Shown piece after piece: positions 45,913 through 54,685 of a DNA stretch of 64,000 nt. The notes under the pieces were generated by a model. That model was not told the origin of the DNA and did not search any database. It saw only the letters and a program-made list of their open reading frames with translations. The stretch's first letter is position 1, and every line of letters starts with the position of its first letter. This stretch comes from Bacteroidetes bacterium HGW-Bacteroidetes-16 (lineage in GTDB: Bacteria; Bacteroidota; Bacteroidia; Bacteroidales; F082): assembly GCA_002840975.1 (NCBI GenBank), contig PHDN01000017.1:21694-85693 (forward strand), in the 5' to 3' direction. Position numbers and translations under genes: made by a program.

Positions 45913-46595
45913 AACCACTCCCCATTCTCACCATCAATCTGCTCGATGTTAAAATACCCGCTAATTCAAGTTTAATGACCGCCTTTTTGAATGGGATGCG
46001 CGATGTGGCGGTCGAAAACCAGGTCTTATTTGAATCGGAAGGCATTCCTGCCGATATTTTTCATAATGATAAAATTGCCTACTCAGGTATTCAATTTACG
46101 AACATCAGGGGATCCGCCTCCATCACGGCCGTCGGACCAAAGGAAGTAAGAGCTCTGGAACTTTGGTATGAAATTTTTCGGAAAAGTATTCGCAATCCCG
46201 AACAAAATACCTTAATCATCAAGGAACAATTTATTGGACAGATAACAAAGGAGTATTTGAATTACAAAACAGACAGTTTGTTATTGAAGAGTGAAATTGG
46301 GCACGAAATTGAAAATCTGCAAAACCAATTTGCCATTCACGACCGGTTGGAAAAATACCTTTACGGAAATATCAAGGCCTTTTTGGTTCGTGTGGCAGGC
46401 ATGGAGATCGGCGAACATGATTATATATCGGTTAAAGTGCACAAATACAAAAACCACGGCTTGAAATCAACTTTTCATGGCGGTAAATTACCTGCTTTTG
46501 ACATTTATTTTTCGACAAATGTTACCCTGCCGCACACCCTAAGGCTCGGACAGGCCGTATCGTTGGGATATGGAAATGTGGTGCATATTGAATAG
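45909..46595 (+). CDS. cas6: Cas6 pre-crRNA endoribonuclease
   Basis: A 228-residue Cas6-family RAMP that cuts the CRISPR transcript within each repeat. YSGIQFTNIRGSASITAVG is the first ferredoxin-like fold region. HKYKNHGLKSTFHGGKLPAF and TLRLGQAVSLGYGNVVHI form the C-terminal fold with the glycine-rich loop that defines the family. A catalytic His is not unambiguous by eye. It overlaps the preceding membrane protein gene by 4 nt and ends 468 nt before the first repeat of the array, on the same strand. Confidence 0.88.
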   Translation: MKPLPILTINLLDVKIPANSSLMTAFLNGMRDVAVENQVLFESEGIPADIFHNDKIAYSGIQFTNIRGSASITAVGPKEVRALELWYEIFRKSIRNPEQNTLIIKEQFIGQITKEYLNYKTDSLLLKSEIGHEIENLQNQFAIHDRLEKYLYGNIKAFLVRVAGMEIGEHDYISVKVHKYKNHGLKSTFHGGKLPAFDIYFSTNVTLPHTLRLGQAVSLGYGNVVHIE

Positions 46596-47063
46596 TAAAC
46601 GTTGATAAACACAGGGATAAATACGAAACAGAAGCACATCCATCTCTATGTTTTCAATTGGATGAGTAAAAAAGCAATGTATAAATGCCGATGTGGAATA
46701 CAAGGATTTGGTTTGGAATTTCAGACCATTTTTCATAGTTCATTGACATTTTGAGACCCAACTCCCCCGGAAAAGGCCCCCCACCCCGATGGCTATCGGG
46801 GTTATCGGTGCCATCGGGGCACATAGTATGATGACAAAACCCGAAGCACCGACCTGTTCATCTCGATATCAGCCTTAGGCTGATGAGAGATCCCCCAGGA
46901 ATTGATAACCTCCATTTTTACACCAACCTAATATACAGCATTTTACGAAAGTTGTCATTAGCAGCAATTTAAAAAAAGGGTTGCAATGCATAATAAAGCC
47001 ATATTGGTCGATGAAAAAACTCATGTATTACATTTTAAATCAGATAATTAATGAATATAACGT
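46596..47063 (+). promoter_or_regulatory. CRISPR leader region
   Basis: No gene is seen here. The half near cas6 contains a GC-rich hairpin, CCCCGAT/ATCGGGG with a 4-nt loop at 46784-46801, followed by a related ATCGG segment. It may end the cas transcript, or it may be a dispersed repeat. From about 46900 on the DNA is A/T-rich, ending at the first repeat at 47064. This is the expected leader side, because the degenerate repeat is at the other end. No clear TAnnTTTG box was found. Confidence 0.55.
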
Positions 47064-49287
47064 ATTGAAGTACCTTCGGAATTGATACCCCACTGAAACT
47101 CGTCTATCAAATCTTCCACGACGATGATATGTATTGAAGTACCTTCGGAATTGATACCCCACTAAAACCGACCTCAGCACTTAACTCCGCAATAATATCA
47201 TCATTGAAGTACCTTCGGAATTGATACCCCACTAAAACCCAAAAATATGACAGAATAACGTGTAATCACGATTGAAGTACCTTCGGAATTGATACCCCAC
47301 TAAAACAAATTAAAAACACATAGGAGATCAGGATGATCATTGAAGTACCTTCGGAATTGATACCCCACTAAAACACTCAGCACTAGCAATAGCACGATCA
47401 ATCTCCATTGAAGTACCTTCGGAATTGATACCCCACTAAAACATTCCTGATCCTGGTATCACGGGGATGTTCCCTAATTGAAGTACCTTCGGAATTGATA
47501 CCCCACTAAAACAAAGCACCTTTTTTGTGCTATAGTGCTAAAAGATTGAAGTACCTTCGGAATTGATACCCCACTAAAACAATTTAATATTGTGTTCAAT
47601 TGTCAATAAGAATTGAAGTACCTTCGGAATTGATACCCCACTAAAACTTCTTTTCGTTTGAAACATATGCTTTAAGTTTCGATTGAAGTACCTTCGGAAT
47701 TGATACCCCACTAAAACCTTTGGCGTGGTTAATGGCCGACTCCCTGAATAAATTGAAGTACCTTCCCCCACTAAAACTTTCTTAAGATTACGTTATTCCC
47801 ATGAAAGAAATTGAAGTACCTTCGGAATTGATACCCCACTAAAACCTAAAGGTTGCAATTCAATATCGACCTTTTGAGCATTGAAGTACCTTCGGAATTG
47901 ATACCCCACTAAAACAAAACAGAGTCATATTGTCCCCCGCTGGGAACATTGAAGTACCTTCGGAATTGATACCCCACTAAAACACTGGATCTTCTATTAT
48001 TTTAATATTCGGAAACAATTGAAGTACCTTCGGAATTGATACTCCACTAAAACGGTTAAACTTTGCTCCTGAATAATTATAGTAAATTGAAGTACCTTCG
48101 GAATTGATACCCCACTAAAACTTACTACATTGACCTCCCCAACTGAGAGAGTCAATTGAAGTACCTTCGGAATTGATACCCCACTAAAACATTAACTAAA
48201 CCCATATATATATAACTCCTCTATTGAAGTACCTTCGGAATTGATACCCCACTAAAACCTCCAATAGAAGTTCCCATTCCTTTTTTGAAATTGAAGTACC
48301 TTCGGAATTGATACCCCACTAAAACGTTGCAGGTCGACTCCAACTATTAGAGGAGCGAATTGAAGTACCTTCGGAATTGATACCCCACTAAAACTACTTC
48401 TCCAATTTTGAACTCATCACTAAACGATTGAAGTACCTTCGGAATTGATACCCCACTAAAACTTATTGATTTACATTATGTTACAGCTATCCGAATTGAA
48501 GTACCTTCGGAATTGATACCCCACTAAAACTTTTACCAGAATCAAACACTGATCCTTTCCATGATTGAAGTACCTTCGGAATTGATACCCCACTAAAACG
48601 AACCCGGCGATCCGGGTGGAGACCCTGGTGCTGATTGAAGTACCTTCGGAATTGATACCCCACTAAAACACCATTAACCTTTGGAATGCACCATTGGTTT
48701 GAATTGAAGTACCTTCGGAATTGATACCCCACTAAAACAAGACTGAGTCATACTCCCCACCACTGGGGATTATTGAAGTACCTTCGGAATTGATACCCCA
48801 CTAAAACCTTAAAACCGAAGATTTTCTTTTCAAAACTTATTGAAGTACCTTCGGAATTGATACCCCACTAAAACTATTACAATTACTATCCCCATCTTAA
48901 ATTATTTATTGAAGTACCTTCGGAATTGATACCCCACTAAAACAACTTTTGAAGACATCAGTAGCCTCACAAATAATTGAAGTACCTTCGGAATTGATAC
49001 CCCACTAAAACACACAACGTGCAATAGATTCTTCAGCGGTTCATTGAAGTACCTTCGGAATTGATACCCCACTAAAACTTCAAAATAAGGAATTTTCTTT
49101 AAAACTTTAGATATTGAAGTACCTTCGGAATTGATACCCCACTAAAACACTTGCGAGGGCGGCAGGATTATCGGCATTAAAATTGAAGTACCTTCGGAAT
49201 TAATACCCCACTAAAACTTGTAGGTTGCTCCCTTGCGGGCTTTTGTTGCTAATTGAAGTACCCTCGAAATTGATACCCCACTCAAAC
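47064..49287 (+). CRISPR. CRISPR array, 33 repeats and 32 spacers, type III-A
   Basis: The 36-bp repeat begins ATTGAAGTACCTTCGG and ends ACCCCACTAAAAC, with spacers of 31-34 nt. Counted by eye there are 33 repeats. The first (47064-47099) has GAAAC instead of AAAAC. Repeat 11 (47752-47777) lacks 10 bp (GGAATTGATA), repeat 15 (48018) has one C to T, and repeat 32 (49182) has one G to A. The last (49252-49287) has three changes, which marks the trailer end. The array therefore reads rightward, in the direction of the cas genes, with a crRNA tag of ACTAAAAC. Open reading frames on the reverse strand of the array are artefacts of the repeat. No cas1 or cas2 is in the window. Confidence 0.98.
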
Positions 49288-49655
49288 TTTTTAAAATTGA
49301 TTTTTTGATTCATCAGCCCAATGCCGATGGCATTAAACTGGTCAATATTTTTATCGCTTACCCGAATATTTTCTCCAATATAGAAGTGCCACACATTACA
49401 AGCGAAAGCCTCCAAAAAAGCCAATAGCCAATAGCCATCAAACCGGGCATTTTCACCAACAAATACCAAAATCCAACAAATACCAATAAATATAACGCCT
49501 CTAAACGACTTTTACCTATCTTAGCCATCCTAATTAACAAAAACCTGTGTGTCCAATTCAAATAGTATTCTATCAAAACCACTCCCCTTTATCTGCTCTT
49601 TGTCGTGAAGGGTTCTATTTCATATCGAGTGCCATAATCATCAACAGAATAAAAA
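49288..49655. other. Non-coding stretch between the array and hsdR
   Basis: This 368-bp A/T-rich region contains short tandem words (AATAGCCAATAGCC near 49422, ACAAATACC near 49459) and no convincing gene. Reverse-strand frames have unnatural, strongly hydrophobic compositions and run into the CRISPR array. It may be a decayed remnant; no origin can be named. Confidence 0.4.
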
Positions 49656-52043
49656 ATGGTGAATAAAAAGAGTTTGTCAGAACGCGACATTTGTACCAAG
49701 TACATCAACCCTGCTCTGGCAAAAGCTGGTTGGAATATTAAAACCCAGATACGTGAAGAGGTGTTTTTCACAGATGGACGTATTATTGTTCAGGGAAAAA
49801 TGCACACACGAGGGAAAAGAAAACGGGCCGATTACATACTCTACTACAAACCGAATCTGCCCATTGCAATCATTGAGGCAAAAGACAATAAACATTCCGT
49901 TGGAGCAGGCATGCAACAAGCCTTGGACTATGCCGCCATCCTTCAAATACCCTTTGTGTTTTCTTCCAATGGGGATGCATTTATTTTTCATGACAAAACA
50001 ATCAAAGAAGGTGAAATAGAAAAAGAGCTTTCGTTGGATGAATTTCCATCTCCTGAAACATTATGGAAATCATACCTGAACGAAAAAGAAATTGTTACCA
50101 AAGAAGCCATCCACATCGTTCAACAGGATTACCCCGTCGACCAGGATGATAAAGCACCCCGCTATTATCAACAAATTGCTATAAACAGTGCAGTAGAAGC
50201 CTTTGCCAAAGGTCAAAACAGAATCTTACTGGTGATGGCTACAGGTACTGGAAAAACGTATGTGGCCTACAACATCATTTGGCGGCTTTGGAAAACCGGA
50301 GTTAAAAAGAGGATCCTCTTTCTGGCCGATCGCAACGCTCTACTATCACAGACCAAAAACGGTGACTTCGCTCCCTTTGGTAACGACATCATGCACCTCA
50401 TCAAAAATCGCAAAATTGACAAGTCGTATCAAATTTATTTTGCCTTGTATCAGGGGATTAGTGGCGAGGAAGATTGGCAAGATGTGTACAAAGAGTTCTC
50501 ACGTGAGTTTTTTGACCTGATTGTGATTGATGAATGCCATCGTGGAAGTGCCAGGGAGGCTTCTGCCTGGCATGAGATACTAACCTATTTTGATTCGGCT
50601 ACTCAAATTGGCATGACAGCCACACCCAAAGAAACCAATGATGTTTCAAACATGGCCTACTTTGGTGATCCGGTTTATATCTATTCACTTAAACAAGGCA
50701 TTCTGGACGGTTTTTTGGCTCCTTATAAGGTGGTCAGAATTACTACCAGTGTGGACGAGGGCTGGCGGCCTACTGCAGGCTTGCGTGATAAATATGGCTA
50801 CGAAATTGAGGACCGAATCTTTAACCTGAAAGATTATGACCGTACCCTGGTGATAGATGGACGTACCCGGAAAATCGCAGAGAAAATCACACAATACCTG
50901 AAAGCCACCGATCGCTTGTCGAAAACCATTGTGTTTTGTGTGGACATCGAACATGCCAACCGCATGCGCATGGCATTGATTAATGAGAACGCTGATCTGG
51001 TAGCTAAATACCCTACTTATGTTGTGAAAATTACCGGTGATGATGAAATTGGCAAGATGGAACTGGACAATTTTATTGATGTGGAAGAAAAGTTTCCTGT
51101 GATAGCCACCACTTCAAAAATGCTCACCACCGGTATTGATACCAAGATGGTAAAGCTCATCGTACTGGAAGCCAACATCGCCTCCATGACAGAATTCAAA
51201 CAGATCATTGGCCGGGGTACCCGTATCCGTGAACAGGAAGGGAAAGTGTATTTTACCATCATGGATTTTCGTCAGGCTACCAACAACTTTGCTAATCCGG
51301 AATTTGATGGTGATCCGGTACAAATTTACGAACCAGGTGAAGAGGAATCCCCGGTACCTCCCGAAGTGCCGGATGCAGAGGGTGAAGGTGGAGGTCCTAC
51401 CCCTGATCCACCTGAATTTCCTGATCTTCCGGGAAGTGGCAGTGGTGAACCTCAACCTCAACCTGAACCTCAACCTGAGCCTAAAAAATATTATGTTAAC
51501 AATGTAGTGGTTACAATTATAAACGAACGGGTACAGTACTATGGGTCAGATGGTAAACTGATTACTGAATCGTTGACGGACTATACCCGTAAAAATGTTA
51601 GACAGGAGTTTTCCACATTGGATGTATTTATCCGAAGGTGGAGAGAAACCACCAACAAGGAGGAACTCATCAGAGAGCTGGCTGAACAGGGCATTTTGCT
51701 CCAGGCCTTACGTGAAGAGGTGGGTCTGGATATGGATGATTTTGACCTGATCTGCCACATTGCATTCAACAGACCGGCACTCACGAAAAAAGATCGTGCC
51801 AACCAGGTACGCAAACGCAACTACTTTACCAAATACGGCGAAGTGGCTCAAAAAGTATTAAACAGCCTGTTGGACAAATACGAAAACGAAGGCATTACTT
51901 CCATCGAAAAAGGTTCCATCCTCACCGTGCAACCATTGAGCGAACTGGTATCCCCTGTGGAACTGGTAAGGGCTTTTGGAAAGAAAGCCGACTTCGATAA
52001 AGCCCTCAAAGAATTAGAAAACGAAATTTATATGACTGCATAG
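49656..52043 (+). CDS. hsdR: Type I restriction endonuclease R subunit
   Basis: A 795-residue HsdR of the EcoEI/KpnA-like branch, which translocates and cuts unmodified DNA. The N-terminal nuclease domain has YILYYKPNLPIAIIEAKDNK (PD-(D/E)XK, with E-A-K). The helicase motor has Walker A in LLVMATGTGKTYVAYN (about residue 200), the DEAH-type IVIDECHRGSAREAS (about 290), GMTATPKET, and motif VI QIIGRGTRIRE. A Pro/Glu/Gln-rich linker (about 567-608, including repeats of PQPEP) joins the helicase to a C-terminal helical domain that contacts the methylase. It opens the cluster hsdR - PD-(D/E)XK - hsdM - hsdS. Confidence 0.95.
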   Translation: MVNKKSLSERDICTKYINPALAKAGWNIKTQIREEVFFTDGRIIVQGKMHTRGKRKRADYILYYKPNLPIAIIEAKDNKHSVGAGMQQALDYAAILQIPFVFSSNGDAFIFHDKTIKEGEIEKELSLDEFPSPETLWKSYLNEKEIVTKEAIHIVQQDYPVDQDDKAPRYYQQIAINSAVEAFAKGQNRILLVMATGTGKTYVAYNIIWRLWKTGVKKRILFLADRNALLSQTKNGDFAPFGNDIMHLIKNRKIDKSYQIYFALYQGISGEEDWQDVYKEFSREFFDLIVIDECHRGSAREASAWHEILTYFDSATQIGMTATPKETNDVSNMAYFGDPVYIYSLKQGILDGFLAPYKVVRITTSVDEGWRPTAGLRDKYGYEIEDRIFNLKDYDRTLVIDGRTRKIAEKITQYLKATDRLSKTIVFCVDIEHANRMRMALINENADLVAKYPTYVVKITGDDEIGKMELDNFIDVEEKFPVIATTSKMLTTGIDTKMVKLIVLEANIASMTEFKQIIGRGTRIREQEGKVYFTIMDFRQATNNFANPEFDGDPVQIYEPGEEESPVPPEVPDAEGEGGGPTPDPPEFPDLPGSGSGEPQPQPEPQPEPKKYYVNNVVVTIINERVQYYGSDGKLITESLTDYTRKNVRQEFSTLDVFIRRWRETTNKEELIRELAEQGILLQALREEVGLDMDDFDLICHIAFNRPALTKKDRANQVRKRNYFTKYGEVAQKVLNSLLDKYENEGITSIEKGSILTVQPLSELVSPVELVRAFGKKADFDKALKELENEIYMTA

Positions 52044-53261
52044 ATGATAAAAAATGAAAAGGAATGGAGTAAAGGTGAATTGAAGAGTAGTTATAATTCT
52101 CTTTTAAAGGATATAGATTTTGACAGGCTAGATCTGGGATTGAAGAAACCAAATATTTTTGAAATACTCAATATTTCAAATGCTGAAATAAGACATTCAA
52201 ACTTTTTGGCTTGGCTACTTGATGCAGAAGGAAGTCATGGACTCGGGGATATTTTTATTAAAAGGTTTTTAAGAGAGATTTTTTATGACAATAAAGTGAT
52301 TGGTGTAAGTCAATTTGAAATCGAACAACTTGATTTATCGCAAGCTGAAATTAGAAGAGAATGGCGAAATATTGATTTATTGATTATTGTAGATGATATT
52401 GTTATTTGCATAGAAAACAAGTTCCTGTCAAAAGAACATACAAATCAGTTGACTCGTTATAAAGAAATTATCGAATCTGAATTTAAGGGGAGAAGGAATA
52501 TCTTTACCTATTTAACGCCATTTGGGGAGTCATCTTTTTCTGAAATAGATGTTTATTCCTTCATCTCTTATGAAATGATTGTCGATATCCTCACGCGCAT
52601 TTTGTCAGTTTACGACGACACAATTAATGATTCAGTTTATAACTATATCAACGATTATATAACAATTTTAAAAAGAAATATTATGAGTTCAGATGAGCTT
52701 ACTGAATTAGCGAAACAGATATACAGAAACCACAAGGATTTATTGGATTTTATTTTCGACAAGAAACCTGACATTGCTGAAGATTTTAAAAAATATTTTG
52801 TTGAAAAAATAAATGCAAGTGGTTGGATAGTAGGTTCTGAAAACAAGGGATATATTAGGTTTTTAACCCCTAAAATTAAGGGGTTGGTACCTATTTACAG
52901 CAAGCCCAATGGGTGGCCAAATAAAGAGGGTTTTCTATTTGAGATTGATTATTTATGGTCAAATAGATCTTTAATCTTTAAAACGGTAATATCCCCAGGA
53001 AATGAGAATTATGCTTCAGCCCTTAATAACGTGTTCATGGGGATAGATGGCCATATTAAACCTAAAGGAAAATTGTGGTTAGTTCATTTTTCACATAAGG
53101 AATCTTTTAAGCTTGAAGAGCTTCATCAAAAAACTGACGATGAAATCATGAAGGTACTAGATGATATTTGGCCTAAAATAGAGGACATTGTATCCAAAGT
53201 GGAAAAAGCAATGTGTGATAACAATGAAGTAATATTAAACGCAAAGAAAAATTGTGAGTAA
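52044..53261 (+). CDS. PD-(D/E)XK nuclease-family protein inserted in the hsd operon
   Basis: A 405-residue protein with a clear nuclease core: Asp111 in NIDLLIIVDD, then Glu124-Asn-Lys126 in IVICIENKFLSKEH, and a QLTRY motif (QxxxY) after it. Before it, FEILNISNAEIRHSNFLAWL is a block shared by PDDEXK_10-like proteins found in defence contexts. The C-terminal half (about 215-405) is unassigned. It starts immediately after the hsdR stop and overlaps hsdM by 8 nt, so it is co-translated. Type I systems do not need it, and its DNA is visibly richer in A+T than hsdR and hsdM on either side, suggesting later insertion. It may be a second nuclease, or an accessory that restricts another substrate. 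Confidence 0.78.
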   Translation: MIKNEKEWSKGELKSSYNSLLKDIDFDRLDLGLKKPNIFEILNISNAEIRHSNFLAWLLDAEGSHGLGDIFIKRFLREIFYDNKVIGVSQFEIEQLDLSQAEIRREWRNIDLLIIVDDIVICIENKFLSKEHTNQLTRYKEIIESEFKGRRNIFTYLTPFGESSFSEIDVYSFISYEMIVDILTRILSVYDDTINDSVYNYINDYITILKRNIMSSDELTELAKQIYRNHKDLLDFIFDKKPDIAEDFKKYFVEKINASGWIVGSENKGYIRFLTPKIKGLVPIYSKPNGWPNKEGFLFEIDYLWSNRSLIFKTVISPGNENYASALNNVFMGIDGHIKPKGKLWLVHFSHKESFKLEELHQKTDDEIMKVLDDIWPKIEDIVSKVEKAMCDNNEVILNAKKNCE

Positions 53262-54684
53262 CGTAACGACCAATATAAAAGCCATCCGCGACATCATGCG
53301 GAAAGATACCGGTGTGGATGGTGATGCACAACGCATCTCACAACTGGTGTGGATGCTGTTTATGAAAATATTTGCCGACAAGGAAGAAGAATGGGCCATT
53401 ACCATCGAAGATTATCAGAGCCCCATCCCTGAAAACCTGAAATGGCAGCACTGGGCTTCGGATGAGGAAGGCTTAACAGGTGATGCCCTGATGGACTTTG
53501 TGAACAATGAACTGTTTCCGGCTTTAAAAGACATTGACATCACCATCGGACCACAAGCCCGCATTATTCGCTCGGTTTTTGAAGATACCTACAACTACAT
53601 GAAAAACGGAACCTTGTTCCGCCAGGTGATCAACAACGTGAACAAAATTGATTTTAATATCTCCACCGAACGCCACCTGTTCAACGACCTGTATGAAACC
53701 ATCCTGAAAGAGTTGCAAAATGCCGGATCCTCAGGTGAATATTATACTCCCAGAGCGGTTACACAGTTTATGGTGGACATCACCAATCCTCAGCTGGGCG
53801 AAACCATCCTCGATCCGGCCTGTGGCACCGGGGGCTTTTTAACCTGTAGCATCGAACATGTGCGCAGCCAGGTTAACAACCCTGCCGAGGCCGAAATCCT
53901 TCAAAAATCAATTAAGGGCATCGAAAAAAAGCCGCTTCCTCACCTGTTGTGCACCACCAACCTGATGTTGCATGGCTTTAATCTACCCACCGTGAGAAGA
54001 GACAATTACCTCAACAAGCCTTACAGCGATTGGAGCGGCAAGGACAAGGTCGATGTCATTCTCACCAATCCTCCCTTTGGCGGAGTAGAGGAAGATGGTA
54101 CCGAAACCAATTTCCCGCAAAAGTTTCGCACCAAGGAGACTGCCGACTTGTTTTTGGTATTAATCCTAAAACTGTTGAAAGAAGGAGGACGGGCCGCGGT
54201 GGTATTGCCCGATGGTACTTTGTTTGGCGAAGGGGTAAAAACCCGCATCAAGGAAGAATTACTTGAAAAATGCAACCTGCATACCATTGTCCGCCTGCCT
54301 AATGGCGTGTTTAATCCCTATACCGGCATCAAGACCAATTTGTTGTTCTTCGAAAAAGGTTCACCTACCCAGGACATTTGGTACTTTGAGCATCCTTACC
54401 CCGAGGGCGTAAAAAGCTACAACAAGGGAAAACCCATCCACATCAACGAATTTGACCTGGAAAAAGCCTGGTGGAACAACCGCGAAGAAAGCCCCAATGC
54501 CTGGAAGGTGAGCGTGGAAGACATCAAAGCCCGGAACTTCAACCTCGACATCAAAAACCCCCACCGGGAAGCTGATGACCTGGCCAGCCCGGAAGTGTTG
54601 TTGAAAAACTACCGTGCCACCGAAGCCAAAATCACCACCATACAAAACGAAATAGTGAAAGTACTGACCCAAGCCCTGAAATAA
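53254..54684 (+). CDS. hsdM: Type I DNA methyltransferase M subunit (N6-adenine)
   Basis: A 476-residue HsdM that methylates the recognition site and forms the core of the restriction complex. The N-terminal helical domain includes RISQLVWMLFMKIFADKEEE. The SAM-binding motif ILDPACGTGGFLTCS lies near residue 187 and the catalytic NPPFGG at 272-277. The segment SSGEYYTPRAVTQFMVDI is typical of the family. It starts with GTG, overlapping the preceding nuclease gene by 8 nt. One base separates its stop from hsdS. Confidence 0.95.
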   Translation: MSNVTTNIKAIRDIMRKDTGVDGDAQRISQLVWMLFMKIFADKEEEWAITIEDYQSPIPENLKWQHWASDEEGLTGDALMDFVNNELFPALKDIDITIGPQARIIRSVFEDTYNYMKNGTLFRQVINNVNKIDFNISTERHLFNDLYETILKELQNAGSSGEYYTPRAVTQFMVDITNPQLGETILDPACGTGGFLTCSIEHVRSQVNNPAEAEILQKSIKGIEKKPLPHLLCTTNLMLHGFNLPTVRRDNYLNKPYSDWSGKDKVDVILTNPPFGGVEEDGTETNFPQKFRTKETADLFLVLILKLLKEGGRAAVVLPDGTLFGEGVKTRIKEELLEKCNLHTIVRLPNGVFNPYTGIKTNLLFFEKGSPTQDIWYFEHPYPEGVKSYNKGKPIHINEFDLEKAWWNNREESPNAWKVSVEDIKARNFNLDIKNPHREADDLASPEVLLKNYRATEAKITTIQNEIVKVLTQALK

Positions 54685-54685
54685 T

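Noticed and set aside
48600..48633. G+C-rich spacer encoding a collagen-like peptide as evidence of a particular phage tail gene
   Set aside because: A single 34-nt spacer with Gly/Pro codons on both strands is too little to name a target.
47574..48732. Reverse-strand open reading frames within the CRISPR array
   Set aside because: They are made of the translated repeat (YQFRRYF blocks) and spacers, and have no independent coding signal.
47100..49251. Open antisense frames in most spacers as proof of mRNA targeting
   Set aside because: For spacers of 31-34 nt at least one of three frames is open by chance in most cases; only the paired spacers carry real information.
49200..49582. Possible gene or pseudogene on the reverse strand after the CRISPR array
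   Set aside because: The frames have unnatural composition, one runs into the last repeats, and no family is recognisable.
51440..51481. CCTCAACCT-type tandem repeat in hsdR as a phase-variation tract
   Set aside because: It encodes a Pro/Gln/Glu linker with a period that is a multiple of three, so slippage would only change linker length.
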